Source: CAZMHJ01 sp046350635 (GTDB lineage: Bacteria; Patescibacteriota; Saccharimonadia; Saccharimonadales; CAIOMD01). From it: a stretch of 32,498 nucleotides of DNA. The notes under the pieces were generated by a model. That model searched no databases and was not told the DNA's origin. It worked only from the letters and a program-made list of their open reading frames with translations. The translations under genes and the position numbers were made by a program. Location: contig JAXLZY010000007.1 of the NCBI GenBank assembly GCA_046350635.1, positions 1-32,498 on the forward strand, written 5' to 3'. This document shows, one piece after another, positions 13,027 to 20,992 of the stretch. Within the stretch, counting starts at the first letter, position 1. The number at the start of each line of letters is the position of its first letter.

Positions 13027-15038
13027 GTGCCGACGCCGAGCGAATTAATGCGCTAAGAACCCAACTTAATGAATATTCGTACCAGTATCATGTGCTTGAT
13101 AAGCCAAGCGTTAGCGATGCAGTTTACGACAGTTTGTTTGCCGAGTTAAAAGAGCTAGAAGCAAGATACCCAGAATTCATTACATCAGATTCACCGACCC
13201 AACGGGTTGGCAACGAGCTTAAAGGCGGCTTTGCGAAAATAACGCATAGCTCACGAATGCTCAGTCTTAACGATGTGTTTAGCCGAGAAGAAGTAGAGGC
13301 GTGGGTTGTCCGTATGGATAAGTTATTGCCTGGCCGTAAACACGAGTTTTTTGCCGACATTAAAATGGACGGTTTAGCGTGCGCACTGGTCTACCAAGAT
13401 GGGCTATTTGTGCAAGCAGTTACCAGAGGTGACAGTTTTGTCGGTGAAGATGTAACGGCAAATGTACGGACTATAAAAAACGTCCCGTTGCGATTACGCC
13501 AACAAGTTGGTTACGAACTGTTTTTAAACGGCAGAACAGAAATTCGGGGCGAAATCGTAATGCTTAAAAAAGATTTCGAAGCCCTAAACAGCCAGCGCAG
13601 GGCACTAGGAGAACCAGAGTTTGCAAATCCTCGAAATTTAGCCGCGGGTACAATCCGACAGCTTGATCCGAAACTAGTAGCCGAACGCCCACTAACGTTT
13701 GTCGCATACGATTTACAGCGTGAAGTAGCAACTGAAATCCCAACAAATATGTATGCGTACGAAGCACTGTCTGCGCTTGGAATTCGCCGGAACCAACAGG
13801 CGAGCGTGTTTGATTCACTCGAAGGTGTAATGAACTTTGTAGATGAGTGGGATGAAAAACGACACGACCTAGCCTTTAATACCGACGGGCTCGTTATAAA
13901 GGTGAATGATCGCGCACAGTTTGCAGAACTTGGTGTTGTCGGCAAACAGCCGCGGGCTGCTGTCGCGTACAAGTACGCCGCCGAACAGGCAACTACTATT
14001 GTAAAAGATATAGTTATTAGTATCGGCCGAACCGGCGCCGCAACACCGGTTGCGGTGTTTGACCCTGTAGTGGTTGCTGGTACGACCGTTCAGCACGCGA
14101 GCTTGCACAATGCTGACGAAATTGCCCGTAAAGATGTACGAATTGGCGACACGGTTGTTATTTTTAAAGCCGGCGATATTATTCCGCAAGTCGAAAGTGT
14201 GGTTGAATCGCTTAGGCCAAAAGACGCCAAACCGTTTGACTACCTGCAAGCTCTAGCACACCAGTATCCAGAACTTGAATTTGAGCGACCAGAGGGCGAA
14301 GTTGTATACAGGGTAAAAGGCGCCACGGGCCCATTACTCCTAAAACGTGCGCTTGAGCATTTTGCGAGCAAGGGTGCGTTAGATATTGATACGTTGGGCG
14401 AAAAGAATGTTGTTGCGTTAGTTGATGCTGGCTATGTTCAAGATTTAGCAGACATTTATCAACTAACAAAAGAGCAATTATTACAGCTAGAACGTTTTGC
14501 AGATATATCTGCGCAAAAACTAATTGATGCTATTGCCGATAAGAAGACACCAAAGTTAGAAAGGTTTATTTTTGGTCTAGGTATTCGGCATGTTGGCATA
14601 CAGACCGCAATAGACTTAGTAAACCGATTTGAATCTGTCGAGGGCTTACAGCGAGCAACGATTGATGAGTTAAAAGCCGTAGAAGGGGTAGGCGAAGTCG
14701 TTGCCGAAAGTATTGCCGCATGGTTTGCTGACGAAGACAACACTGCGTTACTCAAAAAATTCAACGAGCTAGGTGTTGAACCTCACTATCAAAAACTTAC
14801 CGGTAAGTTGGCTGGTAAAAGTTTTGTCATTACGGGCACATTAGAATCAATGGGTCGCGAAGTAGCAGCCGAGAAAATTCGTGAACTCGGCGGTACATTC
14901 CAGAGTAGCGTTGGAAAGGATACAACCTATTTAGTCGCCGGGGGCAAAGTTGGCGCTAGTAAGTTAGCTAAAGCTAAAGCCTACGGTACCGAAGTCATAG
15001 ATGAGCAGCAACTACTAGAGCTCATTGACAATAACTAA
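13023..15038 (+). CDS. ligA: NAD-dependent DNA ligase without a zinc finger
   Basis: 671 residues, full length. The Ia domain (YSYQYHVLDKPSVSDAVYDS, about 18-36) binds NMN. The adenylated lysine is Lys114 in ADIKMDGLA. Later motifs TRGDSFVGEDVTANV, EIRGEIVM, NTDGLVIKVND and YKYAAEQAT are intact, as are the OB fold (RKDVRIGDTVVIFKAGDIIP), helix-hairpin-helix region and C-terminal BRCT (GKSFVITGTLESMGREVAAE). The four-cysteine zinc finger expected after the OB fold is missing: residues about 400-440 hold no cysteine, and Cys120 is the only one in the protein. The frame is otherwise uninterrupted, so this is divergence, not damage. It seals nicks in replication and repair. Confidence 0.97.
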   Translation: MSADAERINALRTQLNEYSYQYHVLDKPSVSDAVYDSLFAELKELEARYPEFITSDSPTQRVGNELKGGFAKITHSSRMLSLNDVFSREEVEAWVVRMDKLLPGRKHEFFADIKMDGLACALVYQDGLFVQAVTRGDSFVGEDVTANVRTIKNVPLRLRQQVGYELFLNGRTEIRGEIVMLKKDFEALNSQRRALGEPEFANPRNLAAGTIRQLDPKLVAERPLTFVAYDLQREVATEIPTNMYAYEALSALGIRRNQQASVFDSLEGVMNFVDEWDEKRHDLAFNTDGLVIKVNDRAQFAELGVVGKQPRAAVAYKYAAEQATTIVKDIVISIGRTGAATPVAVFDPVVVAGTTVQHASLHNADEIARKDVRIGDTVVIFKAGDIIPQVESVVESLRPKDAKPFDYLQALAHQYPELEFERPEGEVVYRVKGATGPLLLKRALEHFASKGALDIDTLGEKNVVALVDAGYVQDLADIYQLTKEQLLQLERFADISAQKLIDAIADKKTPKLERFIFGLGIRHVGIQTAIDLVNRFESVEGLQRATIDELKAVEGVGEVVAESIAAWFADEDNTALLKKFNELGVEPHYQKLTGKLAGKSFVITGTLESMGREVAAEKIRELGGTFQSSVGKDTTYLVAGGKVGASKLAKAKAYGTEVIDEQQLLELIDNN

Positions 15039-15067
15039 CAATAAGCGGTATAACTAGTTTGTAAACT

Positions 15068-15146
15068 TCGCGCGGTACGTGCGGCTAAAATAAACAGATA
15101 AAACAAAATCACCCTTAGCCGCCCGGGTGGGCCCGCGCGATTTTTT
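15068..15146 (+). terminator. Nested GC-rich hairpin after ligA
   Basis: TCGCGCGG (15068-15075) pairs with CCGCGCGA (15133-15140), and inside it GCGGCTAA (15081-15088) pairs with TTAGCCGC (15115-15122). Six T follow. It ends the ligA operon; the size is unusual for a simple terminator. Confidence 0.7.
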
Positions 15147-15151
15147 AATTG

Positions 15152-15187
15152 CAAAATAAAAATCCCCAAATGGGGATTCTTATTTTG
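15152..15187 (-). terminator. tRNA-Ala terminator overlapping its CCA end
   Basis: 16-base arms with one mismatch (CAAAATAA, AATCCCC / GGGGATT, TTATTTTG). The outer stem includes part of the encoded CCA of tRNA-Ala. Confidence 0.75.
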
Positions 15188-15262
15188 GTGGAGCATAAGG
15201 GATTCGAACCCTTGACCTCTTCCATGCCATGGAAGCGCGCTAGCCAACTGCGCTAATGCCCC
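15186..15262 (-). tRNA. tRNA-Ala (GGC)
   Basis: Acceptor GGGGCAT/ATGCTCC contains the G3-U70 wobble that defines alanine. Anticodon arm CTTCC-ATGGCAT-GGAAG (GGC), canonical D-loop AGTTGGCTA and T-loop TTCGAAT, discriminator A, encoded CCA. Confidence 0.96.
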
Positions 15263-15274
15263 AAACAGCTTGTA

Positions 15275-15303
15275 ATTATACAGATAGCATAAAGTCTAGA
15301 CAA
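15275..15303 (-). promoter_or_regulatory. tRNA-Ala promoter
   Basis: Minus strand: TTGTCT (15298-15303), 17-base spacer, TATAAT (15275-15280), 12 bases to the tRNA. Confidence 0.75.
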
Positions 15304-15306
15304 TAG

Positions 15307-15327
15307 TAACTATACAAAGTATAGTTA
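15307..15327. promoter_or_regulatory. Perfect inverted repeat between tRNA-Ala and pgl
   Basis: TAACTATAC-aaa-GTATAGTTA. It lies just upstream of the tRNA-Ala -35 and some 80 bases before pgl, a position suited to an operator. No regulator gene is nearby. Confidence 0.5.
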
Positions 15328-15395
15328 GTGGGGAATAACCTATAATGTGACGTTTTACATACAAAAACGTTAATGAAAATATAAGCAAAAGCGCA

Positions 15396-15401
15396 TATAC
15401 T
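15396..15401 (+). promoter_or_regulatory. -10 of the pgl-gnd-zwf operon, leaderless
   Basis: TATACT seven bases before the pgl ATG; no ribosome site in between. Confidence 0.6.
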
Positions 15402-15408
15402 AACACCA

Positions 15409-16038
15409 ATGACCTACACCAAAGCCCAAGCCATACAAAAAATTGCCGATAAATTATCTGAATTATCTTATGAAAAAACTCTTTTACTCCTTAGTGGCGG
15501 TAGTAGTGCCGAGGTCGGAGCCAGGGCCTATTTACTCGCGCAGCCGAAATATACAACCGTTGCGATGGTAGATGAGCGATTTGTTGAGTTTGGTAGCGAA
15601 GATTCAAATGCGACACTCCTTAAAAAGGCAGGCCTAACTACCTTTAGTGAAATCATTCATAAAGACTCTATTGGTCGGCACGAAACTGCAGTCCAGTACG
15701 AAAACACCTTAAATGATCTTGTTCAGAATAACGGTAAAGTTATCGCTGTGGTTGGTATTGGAACCGATAACCATACGGCCGGTATACTACCCAATACCAG
15801 TGCGGCAACAACGCATCACGATGGAGTAACAGATTACGAAACCGAGCAGTTTGAGCGCATAACAATAACCCCTGCCTTTTTTGAGCATATTGATATCGTG
15901 TATGTATACGCAGAAGGCGAGTCAAAGGCAGAGGCCATTTCGCTACTAGAAGAACGCAGAGATAGTGTTAAAGAGCCTTCGCAAAATATCAAACGCGCAA
16001 AAGAGTGGCATGTTTTATTCAACAAGGAGAATGTATGA
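15409..16038 (+). CDS. pgl: 6-phosphogluconolactonase
   Basis: 209 residues of the glucosamine-6-phosphate isomerase/6-phosphogluconolactonase fold: LLLLSGGSSAEV phosphate loop, TVAMVDERFVEFGSEDSN, and VVGIGTDNHTAGILPNT carrying the catalytic acid/histidine region. It hydrolyses 6-phosphogluconolactone. Being first in an operon with gnd and zwf decides for the lactonase rather than NagB. Shorter than many family members (near 230-260). Its TGA overlaps the gnd ATG (ATGA). Confidence 0.9.
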   Translation: MTYTKAQAIQKIADKLSELSYEKTLLLLSGGSSAEVGARAYLLAQPKYTTVAMVDERFVEFGSEDSNATLLKKAGLTTFSEIIHKDSIGRHETAVQYENTLNDLVQNNGKVIAVVGIGTDNHTAGILPNTSAATTHHDGVTDYETEQFERITITPAFFEHIDIVYVYAEGESKAEAISLLEERRDSVKEPSQNIKRAKEWHVLFNKENV

Positions 16039-16946
16039 AAATTGGCTTTGTTGGCCTGGGCAAAATGGGCTACCAAATTGTTGTTAAACTATTGCAGGCC
16101 GGAATTGAGGTAGTGGCACTTGATGTTAACCAAGACGCCGTACAACGAGTAGCAAAAGAAGGTGCAATTGCCGCAACGAGCAGGGAAGATTTAGTAGAAA
16201 AGCTTGGTGAAAACCCAATGGTTTGGCTCATGATACCTTCTAACTTTGTGAATGACGAAATCGCAGCGTATACAGAAATATTGCCTAAAGGCGCTGTCTT
16301 GATAGATGGTGGCAATACAAACTATGAAGATACACTTAAGCATGGTGAGCTGCTTTCGAAAAAAGGCATTGAACTTGTGGATATCGGAACGAGCGGTGGT
16401 GTAATGGGCCTAGAAAATGGCTTTAGCCTTATGATTGGCGGTACGTACGAAAATTACGAACGATTACAACCGGCTTTAGATGCGCTTGCCCTGCCTGACG
16501 GTATTTATGGATACATGGGTCCAACAGGTTATGGCCACTATGTAAAAATGGTTCATAATGGCATAGAGTATGGGGTTATGCAGGCACTTGCAGAAGGCTA
16601 CCACTTATTAAAAGAAGGTCCGCTTACCGATATCCCACTCGAAGCAGTTGCAGAAGTGTGGCAACACGGAAGCATTATTGAATCGACGCTTAACAAGTTA
16701 GTGCTCGAGATTTTACAAGAAAATCCAAGCTTAGAAGGCATAGATGGCTATGTGGCTGATTCGGGCGAAGGGCGCTGGACGCTCGAAGCAGCGCATGCCA
16801 GAAACATTAAAATGCCCGTATTACGAGATTCATTAAAAGTAAGGTTTGATAGTCAGCATGGAGATGTTTCTTACACGACGCAGTTACTTGCGGCTATGCG
16901 TAATAAGTTTGGTGGGCACGCGATAAATAAACAGGAATCGAACTAA
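16035..16946 (+). CDS. gnd: 6-phosphogluconate dehydrogenase, short (YqeC/GndA-like) form
   Basis: 303 residues from ATG 16035, chosen because AAGGAG lies seven bases before it; the frame could extend upstream to 16005. N-terminal Rossmann fold KIGFVGLGKMGYQIVVKLL, then VLIDGGNTNYEDT, the substrate motif VDIGTSGGVMGLENGFSLMIGG, and catalytic HYVKMVHNGIEYGVMQALAEG with Lys-His-Asn-Gly. It oxidatively decarboxylates 6-phosphogluconate to ribulose-5-phosphate. Near 300 residues it is the short type rather than the 470-residue enzyme. The last codon abuts the zwf start. Confidence 0.93.
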   Translation: MKIGFVGLGKMGYQIVVKLLQAGIEVVALDVNQDAVQRVAKEGAIAATSREDLVEKLGENPMVWLMIPSNFVNDEIAAYTEILPKGAVLIDGGNTNYEDTLKHGELLSKKGIELVDIGTSGGVMGLENGFSLMIGGTYENYERLQPALDALALPDGIYGYMGPTGYGHYVKMVHNGIEYGVMQALAEGYHLLKEGPLTDIPLEAVAEVWQHGSIIESTLNKLVLEILQENPSLEGIDGYVADSGEGRWTLEAAHARNIKMPVLRDSLKVRFDSQHGDVSYTTQLLAAMRNKFGGHAINKQESN

Positions 16947-18410
16947 ATGGATGCGAATAAACCCACCACAATTGTAATTTTTGGTGCCACCGGTAATTTG
17001 GCGCAAAAAAAACTTATCCCGGCGCTGTATCACCTTTTTAAAGGCGATTTACTGCCCCAAGAATGCACAATTGTATGTATTGCTCGTGACCCTAATGCCA
17101 ACCTAGAGCTTATTGTTGAAAAAGCAGAAATTGCATTGCTTCACCAGGAGCACGATGCAGATGAGCAGGTACTGGACGCACTCAAATCACGTATGCGTTT
17201 GCATATTATGGACAGTACGAACCAAGACGATTTTCATCATTTGCGCGAAGTACTCGATGGCATTGACACCGAAAAGGGTGTCGCACATAACAGGTTGTTT
17301 TACTTGGCGATTCCACCGGCTATTTTCCAGACAGTCATTAGTTGTCTAGGGAATGCAGGCTTAAACAACGAAGATAACGGCAGGGCTAGCCGAATTTTGG
17401 TCGAAAAGCCTTTTGGTACCGACCTAGAAAGCGCCAAACAGCTTGTTGACCATATAAATTTGTTCTTTGGAGAACACCAAGTGTACCGAATCGATCACTA
17501 TCTTGCCAAAGAAACGGCTCAAAACCTTTTAGCATTTCGTTATAATAATCCGCTTATTGAAGACTTATGGGGTAGACAGTTTATTGATCATATTCAAATC
17601 ACCGCTGCCGAAACAATTGATATAGAGGGTCGTGCAAACTTTTATGAAGGCATGGGTGCGATGCGTGATTTAGTTCAGAGTCACTTACTACAACTCATGG
17701 CGCTTACCATGATGGAAGTTCCATACCCACTTAATGCAGAAAATATTCATACAGAAAAACAGGCACTTTTAGATGCGATTCGGCCCATAAAACCAAACCA
17801 TATAGATGAAGTAGCCGTGCGTGGCCAATACAATGGCTATCGTGACGAAGTACAAAACCAGAACTCTACTGTAGAAACGTACGCAGCACTCCACTTAGAA
17901 GTTTCAAACTCGCGGTGGGGCGGTGTACCAGTATTAGTTCGAACCGGTAAAGCATTAGCAGAAAAAATGACAGAAATTACTGTGGTATTTCGCGATCGCT
18001 CTCGGCGAAAAGTTGAGCCTAATTTGCTTACTATTCGCATTCAGCCAAACGAAGGTATCGGCATAAAACTACAAGCAAAAAGACCTGGTTTTACTGATGA
18101 TTTACAGCCTGTTGATATGGAGTTTAGGTACCAAACAGCATTTAAGGATGTGCAGCCAGATGCGTACGAACGCGTGCTGATGGATGCGATAGACGGTGAC
18201 CAAAGCCTGTTTGCTACAAGTTCTGAAGTGCTACGATGTTGGGAAATATTACAGCCGGTACTTGAATCATGGCAAATTCATGGTGATGACCTAAAACATT
18301 ACGATAAAGGTACGTGGGGTCCTGATGCGGCTGATGAACTTGCCAAGAGCTATGGTTGTCAGTGGTTATCGAACTCACCGCTAGTTGATTCCGAAGACAA
18401 CCAATCATAA
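16947..18410 (+). CDS. zwf: Glucose-6-phosphate 1-dehydrogenase
   Basis: 487 residues, full length. Nucleotide motif IFGATGNLAQKKLIPALYHL (normally GASGDLA), substrate and catalytic motif RIDHYLAKETAQNLLAFRYNN, and RANFYEGMGAMRDLVQSHLLQ. It makes 6-phosphogluconolactone plus NADPH, the first step of the oxidative branch completed by the two genes upstream. The operon runs in reverse order to the pathway (pgl-gnd-zwf). It supplies reducing power and pentose for nucleotides. Confidence 0.96.
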   Translation: MDANKPTTIVIFGATGNLAQKKLIPALYHLFKGDLLPQECTIVCIARDPNANLELIVEKAEIALLHQEHDADEQVLDALKSRMRLHIMDSTNQDDFHHLREVLDGIDTEKGVAHNRLFYLAIPPAIFQTVISCLGNAGLNNEDNGRASRILVEKPFGTDLESAKQLVDHINLFFGEHQVYRIDHYLAKETAQNLLAFRYNNPLIEDLWGRQFIDHIQITAAETIDIEGRANFYEGMGAMRDLVQSHLLQLMALTMMEVPYPLNAENIHTEKQALLDAIRPIKPNHIDEVAVRGQYNGYRDEVQNQNSTVETYAALHLEVSNSRWGGVPVLVRTGKALAEKMTEITVVFRDRSRRKVEPNLLTIRIQPNEGIGIKLQAKRPGFTDDLQPVDMEFRYQTAFKDVQPDAYERVLMDAIDGDQSLFATSSEVLRCWEILQPVLESWQIHGDDLKHYDKGTWGPDAADELAKSYGCQWLSNSPLVDSEDNQS

Positions 18411-18417
18411 ACACTGG

Positions 18418-18423
18418 TACAAT
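18418..18423 (+). promoter_or_regulatory. -10 of murF, leaderless
   Basis: TACAAT seven bases before ATG 18431. Confidence 0.5.
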
Positions 18424-18430
18424 AGACTCA

Positions 18431-19711
18431 ATGCAATCAATTAAGACTTTCGTAAAAGATCGTTTGACGTGGTTATTTACTGCGCAACTAAAACAAATAA
18501 TCAAAAATCATAACCCAATCGTTATAGCAGTAGTCGGTAGTGTCGGCAAAACAAGTACCAAAAGTGCATTAAAGACTATTCTTTCAGAAAAGTATCGTGT
18601 TTTAGCGCAAGATGGTAACTACAATACGCCAATTAGTGTTCCATTTATCTTTTTTGAACGTTCGTTGCCTACACTACATAACCCATTTGGTTGGCTGGCG
18701 GCTTGGTTAGCGGGTGAAAAGCGTATCCACGGGTCATTTGATTACGATGTAGTGATTGTTGAACTTGGCACAGATAAACCTGGTGATATTGCAGAATTTA
18801 AAGATACGCTTAAGCCTGATATAGCAGTGATTACTGCGGTTAGCCCTGAGCATATGGAATTTTTCGGCACACTAGAAGCCGTCGCAAAAGAAGAGCTTTC
18901 TATTGCGAGTTTCAGCGATAAAATAGTTATAAATGCAGATGATGTCGACCAGGGTTTTATTGAAAGTTTCGTGCCGGCAAATAAGCCAGTTGTTTTATTT
19001 GGATCTGCAACTGATACAAATAATTTTTTGTTCGAAAACAATGCCGTAACAATTACGCTCGGAGATGATAAGAAATCTATAACGGCTCAGACGCAGCTAA
19101 TCGCGCGTCAAAGCATAAAAAGCGTGGTGGCTTCGGCGGTTGTCGGACATTTACTCGAAATGAATATCGAACAAATTACGACAGGCATCGGCAAGGTTAC
19201 CCAACCATCCGGGCGCATGCAACTACTTAAGGGTATAAAAAACAGTACCATCATTGACGATAGTTATAATGCGAGCCCACTTGCGGTTAAAGCTGCGCTT
19301 TCTACACTTTATGCACAGCATGCGTCACAGCATATTGCGCTCCTTGGCAATATGAATGAACTTGGTGAATCGTCAAGGCAGGCGCACGAAGAAATCGGAA
19401 TGTTATGTGACCCAAAGTATCTGAACCTAGTAGTTACGCTCGGTAAGGATGCGAATGAATATACGGCAACGCAAGCAGAGGCTGCAGGCTGCACCGTTAT
19501 ACGTGCAAACAGTCCGTATGAAGCTGGAAACGTTATTGCAAATAATTTGCAAGAGGGCGCAGCAATTTTGATTAAGGGTTCGCAAAACGGAGTCTTTAGC
19601 GAAGAGTCAATTAAGACGCTATTAGCTAATCCAGATGATGCCAAAAAACTCGTAAGGCAATCAGATTTTTGGTTAGCCAAAAAAAGAGCCCAGTTTAGTG
19701 ATGCGCCATGA
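18431..19711 (+). CDS. murF: UDP-MurNAc-tripeptide--D-Ala-D-Ala ligase
   Basis: 426 residues of the Mur ligase family. ATP loop VVGSVGKTSTKSALKTIL (about 34-51), substrate strand DGNYNTPISVPF, central VITAVSPEHMEFFG and DDSYNASPLAVKAALSTL, the MurF version of the third-domain motif. It adds D-Ala-D-Ala to the UDP-MurNAc-tripeptide, the last cytoplasmic step of wall precursor synthesis. The N-terminal domain is short. The stop overlaps the ddl start by four bases (ATGA), so substrate maker and user are translationally coupled. Confidence 0.9.
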   Translation: MQSIKTFVKDRLTWLFTAQLKQIIKNHNPIVIAVVGSVGKTSTKSALKTILSEKYRVLAQDGNYNTPISVPFIFFERSLPTLHNPFGWLAAWLAGEKRIHGSFDYDVVIVELGTDKPGDIAEFKDTLKPDIAVITAVSPEHMEFFGTLEAVAKEELSIASFSDKIVINADDVDQGFIESFVPANKPVVLFGSATDTNNFLFENNAVTITLGDDKKSITAQTQLIARQSIKSVVASAVVGHLLEMNIEQITTGIGKVTQPSGRMQLLKGIKNSTIIDDSYNASPLAVKAALSTLYAQHASQHIALLGNMNELGESSRQAHEEIGMLCDPKYLNLVVTLGKDANEYTATQAEAAGCTVIRANSPYEAGNVIANNLQEGAAILIKGSQNGVFSEESIKTLLANPDDAKKLVRQSDFWLAKKRAQFSDAP

Positions 19712-20607
19712 ATGTTTTAGTTATTTACGGCGGTGATTCATCAGAACGTGATATTTCGTTAATGTCGGGTGCAAATGTGGGTGAGGCCCTAAAAATGGCT
19801 GGGCACACAGTGAGTTTTTTTGACCCAGCTGCAGGGTTGTTTACGTTATCGAAAGCGCTAAAGGGCGTAGAAGTAGTGTTTCCTATTCTGCACGGTAAGG
19901 GCGGTGAAGACGGGGTTATTCAACATGCCCTAGAACTCGAAAATGTTCCGTATGTTGGCTCTGGGTCAGAAGTTTCCGCGGCTTGTTTTGATAAGTGGCG
20001 TACCATTCAAATTGCAAAACAAATTACGTTCCCCGAAACCGAACTCGTAAGTCGCGAAACGATACACGACTCCGTCTTATTAAAAAAACCATATGTAATT
20101 AAACCCCGTGCCGAAGGCTCAAGCGTTGATACATTTATTGTGCACGACCCAAAAGATTTTGACATAAGCAAGCTCGATGAAGTTTTTGATAAATATGACG
20201 ACGAGTTACTGATCGAAGAATGCATAGCAGGCCAAGAAATTACTGTACCCGTGTTAGGTAAAGAGGCTCTGCCCGTCGTTGAAATTATCCCACCAGAGGG
20301 TAAGGAATTCGATTTTACAAACAAGTATAATGGCGCCACGACAGAAAATTGCCCACCATTGTTTGTTGCAAAAGATTTGCAAAAACAAGCCCAAGATATC
20401 GCGCTAACGCTTCATAACACAATGAAATGTCGCCACTTTTCACGCACAGACATGATTATAGATACCAAAGGTCAGATTTATGTGCTCGAAATTAACACCT
20501 TGCCCGGTATGACTAAAGAAAGTTTGTTCCCACGCGCCGCAAAAGCTGCCGGTATGTCTGCCCCTGAACTTATGGATAGACTCGTTACGCTTGCCACAAG
20601 TAAATAG
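19708..20607 (+). CDS. ddl: D-alanine--D-alanine ligase
   Basis: 299 residues, ATP-grasp. YGGDSSERDISLMSG at the start, ILHGKGGEDGVIQHALE (substrate loop), YVGSGSEVSAACFDKW, PYVIKPRAEGSSVDTF (ATP-binding lysine) and EINTLPGMTKESLFP (metal ligands and helix). It joins two D-alanines. Its partner murF lies directly upstream and overlaps it. Confidence 0.96.
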   Translation: MNVLVIYGGDSSERDISLMSGANVGEALKMAGHTVSFFDPAAGLFTLSKALKGVEVVFPILHGKGGEDGVIQHALELENVPYVGSGSEVSAACFDKWRTIQIAKQITFPETELVSRETIHDSVLLKKPYVIKPRAEGSSVDTFIVHDPKDFDISKLDEVFDKYDDELLIEECIAGQEITVPVLGKEALPVVEIIPPEGKEFDFTNKYNGATTENCPPLFVAKDLQKQAQDIALTLHNTMKCRHFSRTDMIIDTKGQIYVLEINTLPGMTKESLFPRAAKAAGMSAPELMDRLVTLATSK

Positions 20608-20663
20608 CAAGTCGACAACATATTGACTTACGTTCTTCGTGCCAAAAGTTTATCGTTGAAACC

Positions 20664-20942
20664 ATGGAAAAATTATCAATAGATAAACACGAATTACTAC
20701 CAGCGAATCTAAGATCTGCACGATTTTGTTACCCTTCAGGAACAACCTTTAGCGAGGGGTTTGAACGCTCAATTTACGAATTTTGTAATAAAAGTGGAAT
20801 AACGATGATGTTTTGGCCGTTAGAACCAGAACCAGGATATCCAGTTTTTCCTGAACTACAGTTTGTTGACGGCCCTTGGTTTACCATACAAAGTGAAGAA
20901 GCATTGATTGAATTACTTGAAAAGCTAGTCAAAAATTTTTGA
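20664..20942 (+). CDS. Hypothetical protein
   Basis: 92 residues, not recognised. Compact, soluble, acidic, with aromatic motifs FCYPSGTTFSEGF, MMFWPLEPEPGYPVFPELQFVDGPWF and a C-terminal helix. No cysteine pairs or membrane helix. No clear ribosome site before the ATG. It stands alone between ddl and the P-loop/CYTH gene in the same direction. Confidence 0.55.
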   Translation: MEKLSIDKHELLPANLRSARFCYPSGTTFSEGFERSIYEFCNKSGITMMFWPLEPEPGYPVFPELQFVDGPWFTIQSEEALIELLEKLVKNF

Positions 20943-20992
20943 CGCAAAAGGTTTGCACTGCTATAACTAGCCTGCACAGGTAGTGTAGAGAT

